Assembly (NCBI GenBank): GCA_034401135.1
Contig: JAWZSP010000008.1
Span: forward strand, 2,170,001 to 2,234,000
From: Volutella citrinella
Taxonomy: Eukaryota > Ascomycota > Sordariomycetes > Hypocreales > Nectriaceae
Length of the DNA stretch: 64,000 nt
Reading direction: 5' to 3'
Position numbers and translations under genes: made by a program. Positions 36,632-47,222 of this stretch are shown piece after piece; position 1 is the first letter of the stretch, and each line of letters opens with the position of its first letter. The notes under the pieces were generated by a model that did not search any database, had not been told where the DNA came from, and saw only the letters and a list, made by a program, of their open reading frames with translations.

Positions 36632-37646
36632 GGTGAGAGGGGATGGAGATGTGCAGTTCTTGATTCTTGATATTTCCCCTGACAGGGACCTTTGGTTCGA
36701 GCATCACCCGGGGAAATGAGGAGGGAGCACACTGCTATTTGTAATCCCACGAGGGGCTGGCGCTGGTCTCGTGATGGTGTCAACCCCTCACTTGGGGCTG
36801 CCATTATGACATCAGCCGGCCAATGGCTGGGGATATTTTCTGGAGCTACGTCGTAGCGTTACGGTTTGGCTTTGAGGAGCAGCCCATCTGATTCGAGGAC
36901 GGTTGCGAGTGCAGGCATGCTTCGGCCAATCTGCCTGACTGGTGGCTGCTGGCTTTCTCGGCTCAGTTCCAACGGCAATTGGACGCTTGAAGCAGGCGCG
37001 GTCACCAGAGTCAAGCGTTTGTGGTCAGTGTATTATTATTAAGATTATTGCTTGTATCCCGATTGTTGCGGCTTATGATAGAGACGGGAGGATCGAAGCT
37101 TCAATGGCCATGTGTTAATGATGCACGAGTCGAGAGCCGTTGCTCAAAAGCAAGACATATTGACGAGAGGGCAGATACCGCCAGCTCAGCTTGACATTCA
37201 TTCGGAACACATTGATCGTGTCTCAGTTCCCAGGGACGGAGCAAAGCGATGAGGGATATGACACAATGGCTCAAAATATTGGTTTCAGTCACTTTCACGT
37301 GCCCCTGATACTATGTATCCCTTCCTATTGTTTCCAGGGCCCAATATTATATATTTATTGCTGATCTGGACTTTAGTTTGCTATCCCTTGAGACACGAAC
37401 CCCTTTCCGATGGCTTGGATGGGAAGTAGGGAGTAGGGACCGTGTCTCAGGTGATGACTGTGATACCACGAGGCAGCTTAGTCACATCTGAACAGGTTAC
37501 GTGGCAGATGTGTTTCTGAAGTGCTTTCAAATAGATGAGGCAAGAAGGTACCGACAAGTTGGCTTTGGTTGAGGAACACGCTTGAACAGACGCCACCAGC
37601 TGACACACATAACGTTGTCCATGACCCTTCAGCCACTAAATGCACC
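36632..37646. other. Divergent intergenic between 76-aa ORF and enoyl-CoA hydratase
   Basis: About 1 kb without a supportable gene. It should hold both promoters. The stretch near 37030-37060 and 37340-37360 is AT-rich. Confidence 0.5.
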
Positions 37647-38704
37647 ATGATACAAGACCTTCTACTAGTGACAAACGCTTCCGATGGCGTCCGTGTTTTG
37701 GCTTTCAACAGGCCACGGAAGAGGAATGCCCTTTCAGCGGAGTTGATATCGGCCTTCCTGGAGGAGCTAGGAGCGGCGGCTGAGGATCATTCCGTACGAG
37801 CCATTGTCATCACAGGAACCCCAAGTTTCTTCTGCGGTAATGTCTGGGAACTCCCCCGTTTTGGCCATAATTCTTAATCCATTGCCCAGCCGGTGCCGAT
37901 ATTGGCGAGATTTCTGCCATGGATGCGGAAGCAGCTCGTTCCAGCCGCTACCTCGAGAACCTCTGCCAAGGAATGGAGGCTGTACGCAAGCCACTTATCG
38001 CGGCTGTGGAAGGGATGGCTGTGAGTTCAACTACACGAATATTCAAACAGATGCAATGAACTCTTCGCTGATAAGCTCAGTTGGGTGGCGGGTTCGAGGT
38101 TGCACTCATGGTAGGTCACGCGATATTGGAATAAGCTGGACAGTCGTGGGGTTACTAAAGCCATTTTGGTAGTGTGATATAATCCTTGCGTCCAAAAACA
38201 GCACCTTTGGACTACCAGAGGTGAAGATTGGGCTACTTCCCGGAGCAGGCGGCACCCAGAGATTGACCAGTGCCGTTGGGAAGTTCAAGGTCAGACTCTG
38301 ATATATTGCCATGTCTGGAAAGTCGCAGACTAATCCCCCGGCCAGGCCATGCAAATGATTCTTCTCGGAGCCCCAATCACGGCACAAGACGCCCACGCAG
38401 CGGGCTTGGTGGCCCAACTCTACGAGAACGGCACAGTTCTCGAGGAAGCCGTACGAATGGCATCACAACTCGCCGGGCTGAGCACTACCGCGGTATCGAT
38501 GGCAAAGGAGGCCGTTTGCCAAGGTGAATAAAACAACATTCCTGTTCATTGCTGGCCCGACTGACTTGAGCAGCGGATAAACTGGGCCGAGATGACGAGT
38601 TTGAACGCAGCTTGTATTATTTCGCATTTGGGACTCGGGACAAGCGCGAGGGCGTGCAGGCCTTTATCGAAAAGCGACAACCGAAATGGAGCTTTGAGAG
38701 GTAG
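37647..38704 (+). CDS. Enoyl-CoA hydratase/isomerase family protein
   Basis: Six exons: 37647-37836, 37890-38020, 38081-38110, 38173-38289, 38346-38523 and 38574-38704, giving 258 aa. This is the crotonase fold. The two catalytic glutamates of true hydratases are both present, Glu113 in GGGFEVALM and Glu133 in GLPEVKIG, spaced 20 apart as in the rat mitochondrial enzyme. The oxyanion-hole motif GADIGEIS and PGAGGTQRL are intact. It hydrates 2-enoyl-CoA in fatty-acid or branched-chain amino-acid breakdown. There is no C-terminal PTS1 (it ends WSFER) and no clear mitochondrial presequence, so its location is open. The third exon is only 30 nt and encodes [10 protein letters not shown] with a catalytic residue. 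Confidence 0.9.
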
Positions 38705-38968
38705 GCGACGAGCCTTGGCGATCCTGGGTCACCATGTTGCTGAGATCCAAAAGCTTTGAACCAGCTTCTGGCTGGAACTCGACTTGATCGCAAGGCTGCC
38801 TGTCATGAGGAATGGAACTGCGCTTATATAAGGCTCCCAGACAGCTGAGCCATGTGCAGAAATTGGCTAGTCCTTTAGTAATCATGTTTCAAGAAATCGC
38901 TTCATAGTTATACAAAGAAATTGTGGACAAAGCTTGTGTTTACGCATCGGGGAAGAGCCTTCCCCCCC

Positions 38969-40333
38969 TTACGTTGGGCTCCTTGACGAGATCACCAACT
39001 CCTTGCAAGTGTTCCCATCCGGCACCCGTGTACTTGGTACTGGCTCCGGCTGGGATTCGACGTGTTTGTCGAGAATCTCCAGAATGCGATCAATGCGCTC
39101 CCTGACGACGCCGCGGACATCTGCATGAATGTCGTCCTCATAGTCCCTCCTCCTCCGCAGCATGTCCATGTGGGATCTGGACATGCCAAACTGCATCAAG
39201 TACTCTGCCGCCTCGTAGAAGTCGTTGTTGGCCAGCATACTCAGGCTCGCGCGATTCAGCAGCCAGTAGTTAAGGCCCTGGGGCACATGGCGGCACGACC
39301 CATGGGTGACGATGCACCCATCCTCGACCCTAACCCTCGCCGTCTCGACCCAGAAGCGGACGCCGTCGAGCAGGGGCAGCTCCTGCGCCGACTTCCCCGG
39401 GCGGGCTGACTCCAGGTAGACGTACAGCGGGGAGACGGCGTTGAGGGCGCCGCACGGCAGGGGCCGCGGGCGCGCCTTGACGACCCTCTCGGCGGCCCAG
39501 AGCCCGTGGCGGTGCATCATCTTGGCGGCGGCGTAGAGGGGCCGCTGCTTGATCACGTCGGTGCTCCAGCGGGAGGGAGCCTCGATGCCGTTGATGTCGG
39601 CGCCGTGCTTCATCAGCGCGTCAAACGTCGAGGGGCTGTTGTAGAGGATCGCCGTAGCCAGGGGACACAGCCGCATCTGGCCGTCGTCGGAAGGATGATG
39701 CGGCTGGTCAGGGTCGACAGGATATCGCGTCACTGTGGCCGCCCCGTTGTCGATGAGGAGCTGCACCCGCTCGGGAGACGGGCCAGCCTTGATGAGGAAG
39801 ATGATGCATGCCTCGGCCATGTTCTTACGCCCGCGCTTGCTCAACCCGGGGGACGCAAACACCATCTCCAGCAGCTCGGCGTTCTCTGGCCGACACACCC
39901 TCCGCTGCAGCCTCCGCATCGCGCGGGAGTTGAAGAGCAGCTCGTCGGGCGGGCAGTCGACCCTGTTCTCGAGCGGGGCGCCCAGGTCGAGGAGGAGCTT
40001 GAAGGCGGCGGCCTGGCTCCTCCTCGCGGCCTCGTGGAGGGCCTCGAAGCCGACGGACCTCTGCGCGATGGCGGGTTCGTATGAGACGACCTTGTGTATC
40101 AAGTCGAGCCATCCGTGGAAGCTGGCCGACTTGAGCATGGATCCGCGTCGATCCTCGGAGGAGTAGATTGTGCATTCTAGGCGCGCGTGTAGGGTCCTGC
40201 TGCACTTGGACAGGTTCACGAGGCTCTGGCCATATTCCGCCAACGAGTCTAGTATCAGCAAGAGTAGTTCAGTGGGGATGTTCTCGAGCGTTGGCTTGGC
40301 CTCGCCGGATATCTGGTTGGGCGACGACGCCAT
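38969..40333 (-). CDS. F-box protein with ankyrin-like repeats
   Basis: A single exon of 454 aa. An F-box-like segment is at about 15-60 (LENIPTELLLLILDSLAEYG, then LVNLSKCSRTLHARLECTIY). Ankyrin-like units follow: GFEALHEAARRSQAAAFKLL, a stretch around VQLLIDNGAATVT, and TFDALMKHGADINGIEAPSR. The C-terminal half is charged and has no obvious repeat. By family knowledge such proteins act as SCF ubiquitin-ligase adaptors with the repeats binding targets; that role is inferred. The coding region is very GC-rich in its middle. It converges on the enoyl-CoA hydratase gene, with 264 bp between stops. Confidence 0.8.
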   Translation of the reverse strand: MASSPNQISGEAKPTLENIPTELLLLILDSLAEYGQSLVNLSKCSRTLHARLECTIYSSEDRRGSMLKSASFHGWLDLIHKVVSYEPAIAQRSVGFEALHEAARRSQAAAFKLLLDLGAPLENRVDCPPDELLFNSRAMRRLQRRVCRPENAELLEMVFASPGLSKRGRKNMAEACIIFLIKAGPSPERVQLLIDNGAATVTRYPVDPDQPHHPSDDGQMRLCPLATAILYNSPSTFDALMKHGADINGIEAPSRWSTDVIKQRPLYAAAKMMHRHGLWAAERVVKARPRPLPCGALNAVSPLYVYLESARPGKSAQELPLLDGVRFWVETARVRVEDGCIVTHGSCRHVPQGLNYWLLNRASLSMLANNDFYEAAEYLMQFGMSRSHMDMLRRRRDYEDDIHADVRGVVRERIDRILEILDKHVESQPEPVPSTRVPDGNTCKELVISSRSPT

Positions 40334-40831
40334 TTTGGGATGGTCAGCGTGGCTGAGATTTAGAGAAGTAGATGAGGAAATGGCCCTTATCGCCCTTGAC
40401 AGATCCAGAGTAGTTATAGCGCTGGTGCGGCTGTACTGGGAGTCATTAACTAGCTCATCTGGGGTTGAGAAGAGTCATCGTCTCAGCCTTGAGGTTTCGT
40501 CAGCGAGGCGGTGCAGGCATCCCATGTCCCCCAGACCAAATTCGGGCCGGACTGAGCCGCTAAAATGCATCAATACGGGGTCAACTCTTCCGACACAAGT
40601 TCAGCCTAATTGCCCGAGGCCGATGAGGTTGATTTTGCAATCCGTTTCTGGCACTCACGCGATTCATTGGATTGTGGCCATGGCATAATTGTTTCATATA
40701 TCGCTCAAGGTATAAAAATAATCTTTCCTCCAACATGTAATTTGCTTCCTTGCATCTAATTTCTCATGGTGACTCATGATAACTTCGCAACTCCATCCAA
40801 CCACTTGAAAATAACAATCTTGCTTCATCCC
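40334..40831. other. Intergenic between F-box gene and MDR gene
   Basis: 498 bp between two minus-strand genes: the 3' flank of the MDR reductase and the promoter of the F-box gene. No gene or repeat seen. Confidence 0.5.
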
Positions 40832-41860
40832 TCAGTAGGGAGCGTTCTTGGAGACGCGGACCAGACAGCTTCCCATGCCGGGAACGCTGCCCCAGACGGT
40901 GTGCGGCTCCCGGATGTTCTCCATGTCCCAGGTCATCTTGAGCGGCGGCGAGATCTGGCCGGCCTGCAGCATGTCCACGAGGGTCTCGAGGTCGGGCATA
41001 AAGGTGGAGCGGTCGCGGTCAATGTAGTAAAAGGTGGTACGGCGCTTGGTCGTCATACAGCCGTTGCGGGCGTAGAGACGGGCGATGGCAGGCGCCTGTG
41101 ATCGCGGCTTGTCGCCCGGGTTCAGCACGTTCATGTTGCCGCCGAAGCCCACGAGAATGGCGGGCTCGTCGCGGCTGAGTGTATCCCACGACTCGCCCCA
41201 GCTCTCGAAGCCGAGCGGGTCGAAGATGACGTGGGCGCCGCCCAGTGCCTTCATCTCGGCCATCCAGTCCTTGTTGCGGTACGTGAACGGCGTCACGCCC
41301 ATGCGCCGCAGATCCTCGTGATTGCGCTCCGACGCCGTCCCGTACACGGTCGCGCCCTTGAGCAGGCACAGCGTCGTGATGCCGTAGCCCACGGCGCCGC
41401 TGAGCCCATGGACGAAGACGCGCTGGCCCTTCTTGACCTCGGTCGCGCGGTTGACCAGCCCGTAGGCCGTGTTCCAGTCCAGCACCAGCGCCAGTGCCTG
41501 CCGCATGTCGACGTTGTCCGGCACCGCCGCCAGGTACTTCTCGGCCACGTTGATCTTCTCGGCCTCGGAGTCGTACGTGGTGAGCGCCGTCACGAGGTCG
41601 CCGACCCGGAACTTGGAGCTCTTGGCCCCGTTGGCGCTGACCCGCCCGACGAAGCAGTATCCAGGCGTCAGCGGCGCGCCCTTCTGGTTGGGGTAGCAGC
41701 CCAGGCGCATGTTGATGTCGGATCCCGAGAAGCCGGCGTAGATGACGTCGCACTGGACTTCGTTCTTGGCTGGGGGGTCGATGGTGGCCGACACGACGTT
41801 GACGACGCTGGCGTCTCCAAAGGAGCCGATGACGACCTTGCGGATGGTGTGAGTAGTCAT
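40832..41860 (-). CDS. Zinc-free MDR oxidoreductase (quinone oxidoreductase-like)
   Basis: A single exon of 342 aa. It is a medium-chain dehydrogenase/reductase with a GroES-like N-terminal domain (SGSDINMRLGCYPNQKGAPL, then TPGYCFVGRV) and an NADPH-binding Rossmann part (VFVHGLSGAVGYGITTLCLL). The usual zinc-ligand cysteine is replaced by serine in GFSGSD and there is no structural zinc cluster, so it fits the zinc-independent quinone or enoyl reductase branch. The substrate cannot be told from sequence. A TATA box precedes it. No biosynthetic cluster genes lie next to it, so a secondary-metabolite role has no support here. Confidence 0.87.
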   Translation of the reverse strand: MTTHTIRKVVIGSFGDASVVNVVSATIDPPAKNEVQCDVIYAGFSGSDINMRLGCYPNQKGAPLTPGYCFVGRVSANGAKSSKFRVGDLVTALTTYDSEAEKINVAEKYLAAVPDNVDMRQALALVLDWNTAYGLVNRATEVKKGQRVFVHGLSGAVGYGITTLCLLKGATVYGTASERNHEDLRRMGVTPFTYRNKDWMAEMKALGGAHVIFDPLGFESWGESWDTLSRDEPAILVGFGGNMNVLNPGDKPRSQAPAIARLYARNGCMTTKRRTTFYYIDRDRSTFMPDLETLVDMLQAGQISPPLKMTWDMENIREPHTVWGSVPGMGSCLVRVSKNAPY

Positions 41861-42051
41861 TGTGGTGTTTGGTGGCTGTTTTGGGTCTTTGTGGAGAGTT
41901 GTAGTTGTAGATGTCTATGTGAATCGATATGAAAGCTGGCTGTCTGTAAAAATTGGTTGCTGATGATGCTGGTGATGCTTTTGCTGGTGAACGCTGAGGT
42001 GAGATGTGATGAGATGAAAGGCTGCTTGTCGGAACTGGCATTGTGCCAACC

Positions 42052-42059
42052 TATATATA
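42052..42059 (-). promoter_or_regulatory. TATA box of the MDR gene
   Basis: TATATATA lies about 190 bp upstream of the MDR ATG and reads GTATATATAGG on the gene strand. The leader between them is CAAC/TTC-rich, as in many fungal 5' UTRs. Confidence 0.5.
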
Positions 42060-42474
42060 CCAACTCATCTCTTCTGATGACAGGAGCATTCAATACACGT
42101 ATCTGCTGTCACGAATCCTAGCGCATCCTGCTCTGTGCTGCGCTCCCAGCCGCGATTGGGCGAGTGCCGTCGCTGTCGCGGCTAGCCTGTCGCACCTCGC
42201 GCGGAAAGGATTCAGCACAGTCGCACCCCGAGCTCGCGCTTATGCCGAGCGCGAGGTCGAGTGCCGACGGGCGAATCGCCAGGGGTGTTGTGGGGGCGCA
42301 GGGACATGGAGCCAGCTTTGGAGATGCAGATCCCGGTACCAACTACGCGTATCCCGTTATGGACTTGCGACATCATCTTGCGGTCTGCCTTATGCATTCA
42401 ACATAGGAAGATCGATTCCCATCCGGAAATGCGGTTGGCTCTATCTTCCTCTTCAATCAAGGCATTCCCGGTTT

Positions 42475-42482
42475 TGACGTCA
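42475..42482. promoter_or_regulatory. CRE-type palindrome TGACGTCA
   Basis: A perfect 8-bp ATF/CREB site 8 bp before an ATG (42490) in good context (CAACACCATGG). That ATG opens a frame of only 26 codons (MVAANVDKGANLQAQQRAVS...). It could be a small transcribed ORF, a remnant first exon, or chance. Confidence 0.3.
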
Positions 42483-44405
42483 CAACACCATGGTCGCCGC
42501 CAACGTTGACAAGGGTGCGAATCTGCAGGCGCAGCAGAGGGCTGTCAGCAAGAGGCCCCTTGTCTGACAGCGGAAAGGACAGAAACTATGCTAACTGGCT
42601 GTTCAAGCACAATAATACGCGGAATGTTATCAGAGTATGAACAGGCTACACTTGGGATGAAAGAAATTCTGGACGCAATCATCACCGCGAAACGATAACG
42701 ATGGGCGAGAGGCTTTTCTCCGAGATCAAGGGTTTCCTATAGCCAGATAACTCAAGAAGTCTTTAGTCCAATACACAGATGTAGAATGCAAGAAGCAGGG
42801 TTAATTGCAGCTGGTATTACTCAAATACTTTCAAGGCCCTGGTACCAACATGGAATCGAGTTTCATATGGATAGCTGCTGCAATCGCGACTGGGAGGCGA
42901 AATCCATTGAAGTACAGCTCTGCATGAAGGATTGAATATCATTTGCTAGTCTCATCTTCTGATTTAATACAGATGGTCGAGTGGCCTGGGGCTTTACTTC
43001 AACAGACATGTTCAGGATGCTATCGATGCACTTGGTCGAACATTAGCAATCCGAGTCACGAATTTCCATTTTTGGCGGTGCTGCATTATGTTCTGCATTG
43101 AACAGATGTGATAATTTGCGGGCCAGTTCGTTCTGCAGGAGTTCCATTTCTTTGAACTGGAGCTGCCGGCTTTCTGTGAACCACATCAGCCCCACGACAT
43201 GGACCATCGCTCGTCCGTTTCAAGCTCGGCAATGGGTTACATGCTTGGTGGGAACCTGTAGAAAAAGCTTCCAGAAGTAGCACTACTGATTGGAGCATCA
43301 ACCGGATTTCTGAGATATTGGCGTGATGTGAGTTGGGATGCGTCAGTACGAAAAAGGCATGGAGGCATCCTCATGGGCGCTTGTATACAACAATGCGGGG
43401 TACTTCTGGTTTCCTAAGCCTCCAAAGGACATCCCCATAGCCAAAGAAGGCTTTAACGCAAGTTTAGTGGGTCACTTGGTACCAAGGCCTCACAAATCCG
43501 GGACATGGTCCAAGAACAAGCATCAAACTTGGAGGCCACCTACCCACCCAGGAGACATGAACAAAGAGAGGAGAAAGGAAAGAGAGAAAAGAAAAACGAG
43601 GCTAACGGAAAACAAACGGCCGTAAAATAAATACTCTCACGGCTAGGAGCGGTGGGAAGCTCCGATGCCAGCCGGAGGGCGGTCGGAAAAACAATCGAAC
43701 GGGCACAAACTGGACTACCAGAGGGAAGCCCGAGTCTCCGGATCACTGTACGAGGAAATAAACCTGGAAAATATGCCAGAACGTGGCCAATGGCCCACAG
43801 ATGAAGGTCCAGCACGCTGGCTAGCGGCAGTCGAGGGGAGGGTAGGGCTTCTTGCTCCTCCTCCTCCTCCTCCTCCCCTTCAGCATCGTCCGCTCCGCTC
43901 CTAACGGGTGGAAGACTAGCTGCATTATTTCCATGATTGTTCTCAGCATCCTATGATTCCCCTTCTTTGCGTTCTAGGAGGACAAGTAGGCCCTTGTCCA
44001 GTTTATCCCTTGGAAGTTCCTTCAAGAGCCCCACCATTCTCAGATCCTGCGACATGTTTGTCCTCATGTTCCTCTCCACGGCGAATAGTCATTGTCTATG
44101 GCCAAGCAGTGAGAGAAAAACCGAGAAATGTTCATCGATAAACAAAATCTGCATCATTAGAATAGAATGAATTCAAGAGTGGCAACAATCGAGGTAGCAT
44201 CTTGTACATGGACGGACGTCAATATCAGCTCGCAGCCCATGTACGAGACCGAGGAACCCCGAGTCTCATGCCAACAACAGAAATGACAGATGAGAAATTC
44301 GAAACACGAAAGCATCCAACCAAGAAACCCAGGCCAAGCGGAAATTATGCGATTACCTACGTCACCGCGTAGTGCAACGTACCCGGCATAGCAGGCAAAA
44401 GGCGC

Positions 44406-44440
44406 CAATGCCATGCCATGCCATGCCATGCCGTGTCATG
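44406..44440. repeat. CCATG microsatellite
   Basis: About five perfect copies of CCATG, followed by two degenerate ones. Confidence 0.8.
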
Positions 44441-44820
44441 CCCGCTTAGGTCCCCGAGGCTGTTACCCCAGTCGCCCTCGCTTATTACGGCCCATAGGCG
44501 ACGACTTGTTTCTTATCTGATGGCCAGTTAAGGCTTCAGCCCTACCAAGTCGTGTGGCTCCCCTCATTTCCCCAGATGCACCATTGCCAGCTGGCCCCGT
44601 TTCATGTCCAGGCACCCCAGCATATCTAATTTATCCTTTCTGAACAGTGAAATCACCACTGACAATCCATACCATGCGACTAGCTGTCATTCGCCTGTTC
44701 GGATTTGAGACTCGGACTACACACCACATCGACGCGCCTGTGATCGGAGCATCGCGTTCGTTGGTAGCGACAGCATTTTTTGTGATCACACTCTTCCAGG
44801 ACTTGATAGAACCACGGTAA

Positions 44821-44828
44821 TATAAAAG
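44821..44828 (+). promoter_or_regulatory. TATA box of the small secreted protein gene
   Basis: TATAAAAG lies 112 bp before the ATG at 44933, followed by a TC-rich start region (CTTCCTCGTGCTTGTCTTCA). Confidence 0.6.
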
Positions 44829-44932
44829 ATGGCAGTCTTCCTCGTGCTTGTCTTCAGTCTTTATTGCATCAGCGCCCGCATCTACATCATCAACTTCACA
44901 CTCGTTTCCGCATTCCTCTTCTAATAGCCACG

Positions 44933-45293
44933 ATGCACGTCTCCAAGTTCCTCACCGCCATTCTCTTTGCCTCATCCTCGGTCGCCGCCCCCCAGGGAAC
45001 CTCAGACTTGAACAAGCGCGCCACTGGCTGGTGCGGTGTTGTTGAGATTCTCGCAAACCAGGCCCATGCGGATTTCCAAGCTCGCAACAGCCGTTTCCCT
45101 GTGAGTTGCTGTTTTTTATCTTCATCTTCCGCCCTTGTACATCTACCTCTCTTTTACTAATTGCTATTAGAATCCTTCACGGCTTTCGATGCAGATGTCC
45201 GCGTACATGGAGAAGATGAACGGAGCCCTCGCAGCCTGCCGCATTGCCGAGGGAGGCATCAACAGTGCCGAGACTGCGCTGCGCATAGCTTGA
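44933..45293 (+). CDS. Small secreted protein with Kex2-type site
   Basis: Two exons, 44933-45100 and 45171-45293, join in phase 0 to 96 aa. A signal peptide (HVSKFLTAILFASSSVAAP) is followed by a short pro-segment ending in Lys-Arg (QGTSDLNKR), a Kex2 protease site. The mature part would be about 67 aa, starting ATGWCGVVEILANQAHADFQ. It has just two cysteines, at opposite ends, suggesting one disulphide, and is largely helical in look. A strong TATA box and a TC-rich leader suggest regulated, possibly high expression. No family recognised. A candidate effector or a secreted peptide are both possible; neither is shown. Confidence 0.72.
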
Positions 45294-45918
45294 GCCGGTA
45301 TCGCAAAAAGTTGGGTCTCATGAAGGGGGCAGCGATGCAAAGAGCGATACTACCAGATTACGACTGGGTCGATGGTCAACGGCGAAGGCTCAATAGGCGA
45401 CCAGCTGTACTTCATTTAAGCTTCTAAATCTAATGTAAGATGAAAGCACCTTGATCTGCCGAAGGATTCCGGTACTACTCAAAATGCCGTTCCCCATAAG
45501 CAAACCCCGGTTGTGACTCGTGCGCGAGTCTGATGTCAGCCGTTCGTAGGATCATTTACCTTACCCATCCATTCCAAGCTTGGAGGTCCCGGCTCTCAAA
45601 TCTCCTGATTAAACCATGGTTTGCCGACAATAAATGATGCTCTTCTCTTTCGAGCGTTCCTCTGCGAAACTGTGTCCCCTGTCGGGTCAAGAAAGGCCAT
45701 CCATGGATCCGTAGGTACCCTCGAGACTCGTCACAGCGAACTTAGTCCACAATTCCTGGACGTACTGGCACCTGTCAACGAACAGGGTCAGCTGGCTGCC
45801 ACTGCTGGCGTTTATTCACTGCCGCGTGTACGGTAGGAGTCCAGGACCAACCTATGTTTTCATCTCACAAATCTCAAACCCCACCGAATCATTTCATTCT
45901 TCCAAGACTCTCAACGCC
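45294..45918. other. Intergenic before the YTH gene
   Basis: 625 bp with the 3' flank of the secreted-protein gene and the YTH promoter. A CT/AAC-rich leader is seen from about 45860. Nothing else recognised. Confidence 0.5.
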
Positions 45919-47222
45919 ATGGCTCCGCAGGCAACTGTCGAAATGAAGCCGCCTCTGGCCTCTGCCGTGCCCGCAACTACACAAAAAGCAAACACGAGCA
46001 GCAAGAGTGATAGCATGCTGGACTACCCAGCAAACCTTGGCTGGTACCTCGACCCTCCGACATCATCAGCTGTCCCAAAGCCGCCCCTAAGAACCCCACG
46101 GCCACCAACGCTCGGTGATATTCTTGCGGTTGACAAAGACCTTGAGCTCTGGCTGGAGCACACTCGATACTTTGACCTTGAAAACCGACAACGAGTACTC
46201 GAAGGTGCTCGCCGCGTTAAAGCCCTCGATGAAGAACGCCGGCGCATCGTCACCCAGGTCCAGAACACCACCGGTCTGGCCTTCGCCTCCCCGCCTCGAG
46301 AGGCTCGGGGGAGGCCACGAAGCCCGTCTCGTGGCCGACAGCGTGAGAGGGAGCCTTCTCGGGCAAGGACAGAGGGAGGAAACCCATCTCGCCGTCGCGG
46401 CACTGACTATCGATCGAAATCCCCCGCACGCTGTCGAGACGAGGACTCGTCTCCCATCCGATCTCGCTCCGTTCGCGAGAGAAGCCGCTACTTCTCGCCG
46501 CATCGAACCAGTGTTACCAGTCGAATCACTCCACCTAGCACGACGAGTCCCCCTCCCATCGACCTTGGAGGCGAAGGAGGTATACACCAAGCTTATCGTG
46601 ACTCTCATGAGATTGTGCTAATCGATCTGTCAATCCTCAGATACACGCTTTTTTCTCATCAAGTCTTTCACCATTGACAACGTGCGTGAATGCCAAGCGA
46701 ATGTAGGTGAACCCCTCATGAGCATGCCATGCTCACAAATTCTGTGTCGTAACACTCACAAATGAACAGGGCATCTGGGTAACACAGATCTCAAACGCGC
46801 CAGTCTTGGCCAACGCCTTTCGGGGGCATCGTAATGTCATTCTGTTCTTTTCCGTGACGCGGTCGCACGCATTTCAAGGCTATGTAAGTGGCCCCCCCAG
46901 CCCATGAGACGTCTTCGTTCTCTTCTTTGTATGGCAATTAATCACGATTCTCTAGGCACGGATGACGACTCCGCCTACCGACCACGTCCGGCTACCTCGC
47001 TGGGCAAGAAGCCTAAACTGGCCCACCAGCCAGCCATTCCGTGTAGAGTGGCTCAACACGGCGACCACTGACAACGGCCACATAGAGCACGTTCACAATT
47101 CTCTCAACGGCTGGGCGCCGGCAGCCTTTGGTAGGGATGGACAGGAACTCTCAGATGAGTGTGGCCGCTCTCTGATGCGCATCATTGACAACTTGGCTTT
47201 CTCGACTCGACGCAGTCGCTAG
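45919..47222 (+). CDS. YTH-domain protein (predicted m6A RNA reader)
   Basis: Four exons, 45919-46579, 46641-46702, 46770-46883 and 46956-47222, give 367 aa. The first 220 residues are Pro/Arg/Ser-rich, with RS-like blocks (SRGRQREREPSRARTEGG, RSRSVRERSRYFSPHRT). A YTH domain fills 221-360. It starts TRFFLIKSFTIDNVRECQAN, has the cage tryptophan in GIWVTQ (Trp244), then NVILFFSVTRSHAFQGYARM and FRVEWLN with a second tryptophan. It ends with FGRDGQELSDECG, matching the GRDGQEIE-type end of YTHDC1. YTH proteins bind N6-methyladenosine in RNA. The RS-rich tail points to a nuclear, splicing- or decay-linked role, which is inferred. Without splicing the domain is invisible, as the first frame stops at 46677. 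Confidence 0.9.

Larger units (their letters stand above)
41861..44932. other. Gene-free 3.1-kb stretch between MDR and small secreted protein genes
   Basis: The left 200 bp are the MDR promoter. The middle (42500-43500) is AT-richer, with many stops in all frames and no recognisable gene or transposon remnant. It holds a perfect TGACGTCA palindrome followed by a 26-codon ORF at 42490, a CTC microsatellite near 43855-43877, and a CCATG tandem at 44406-44440. The right end is the promoter of the secreted-protein gene. Confidence 0.55.

Noticed and set aside
40832..45293. Secondary-metabolite cluster around the MDR reductase
   Set aside because: There is no synthase, P450, transporter or regulator nearby. 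The neighbours are an F-box gene and a small secreted protein.
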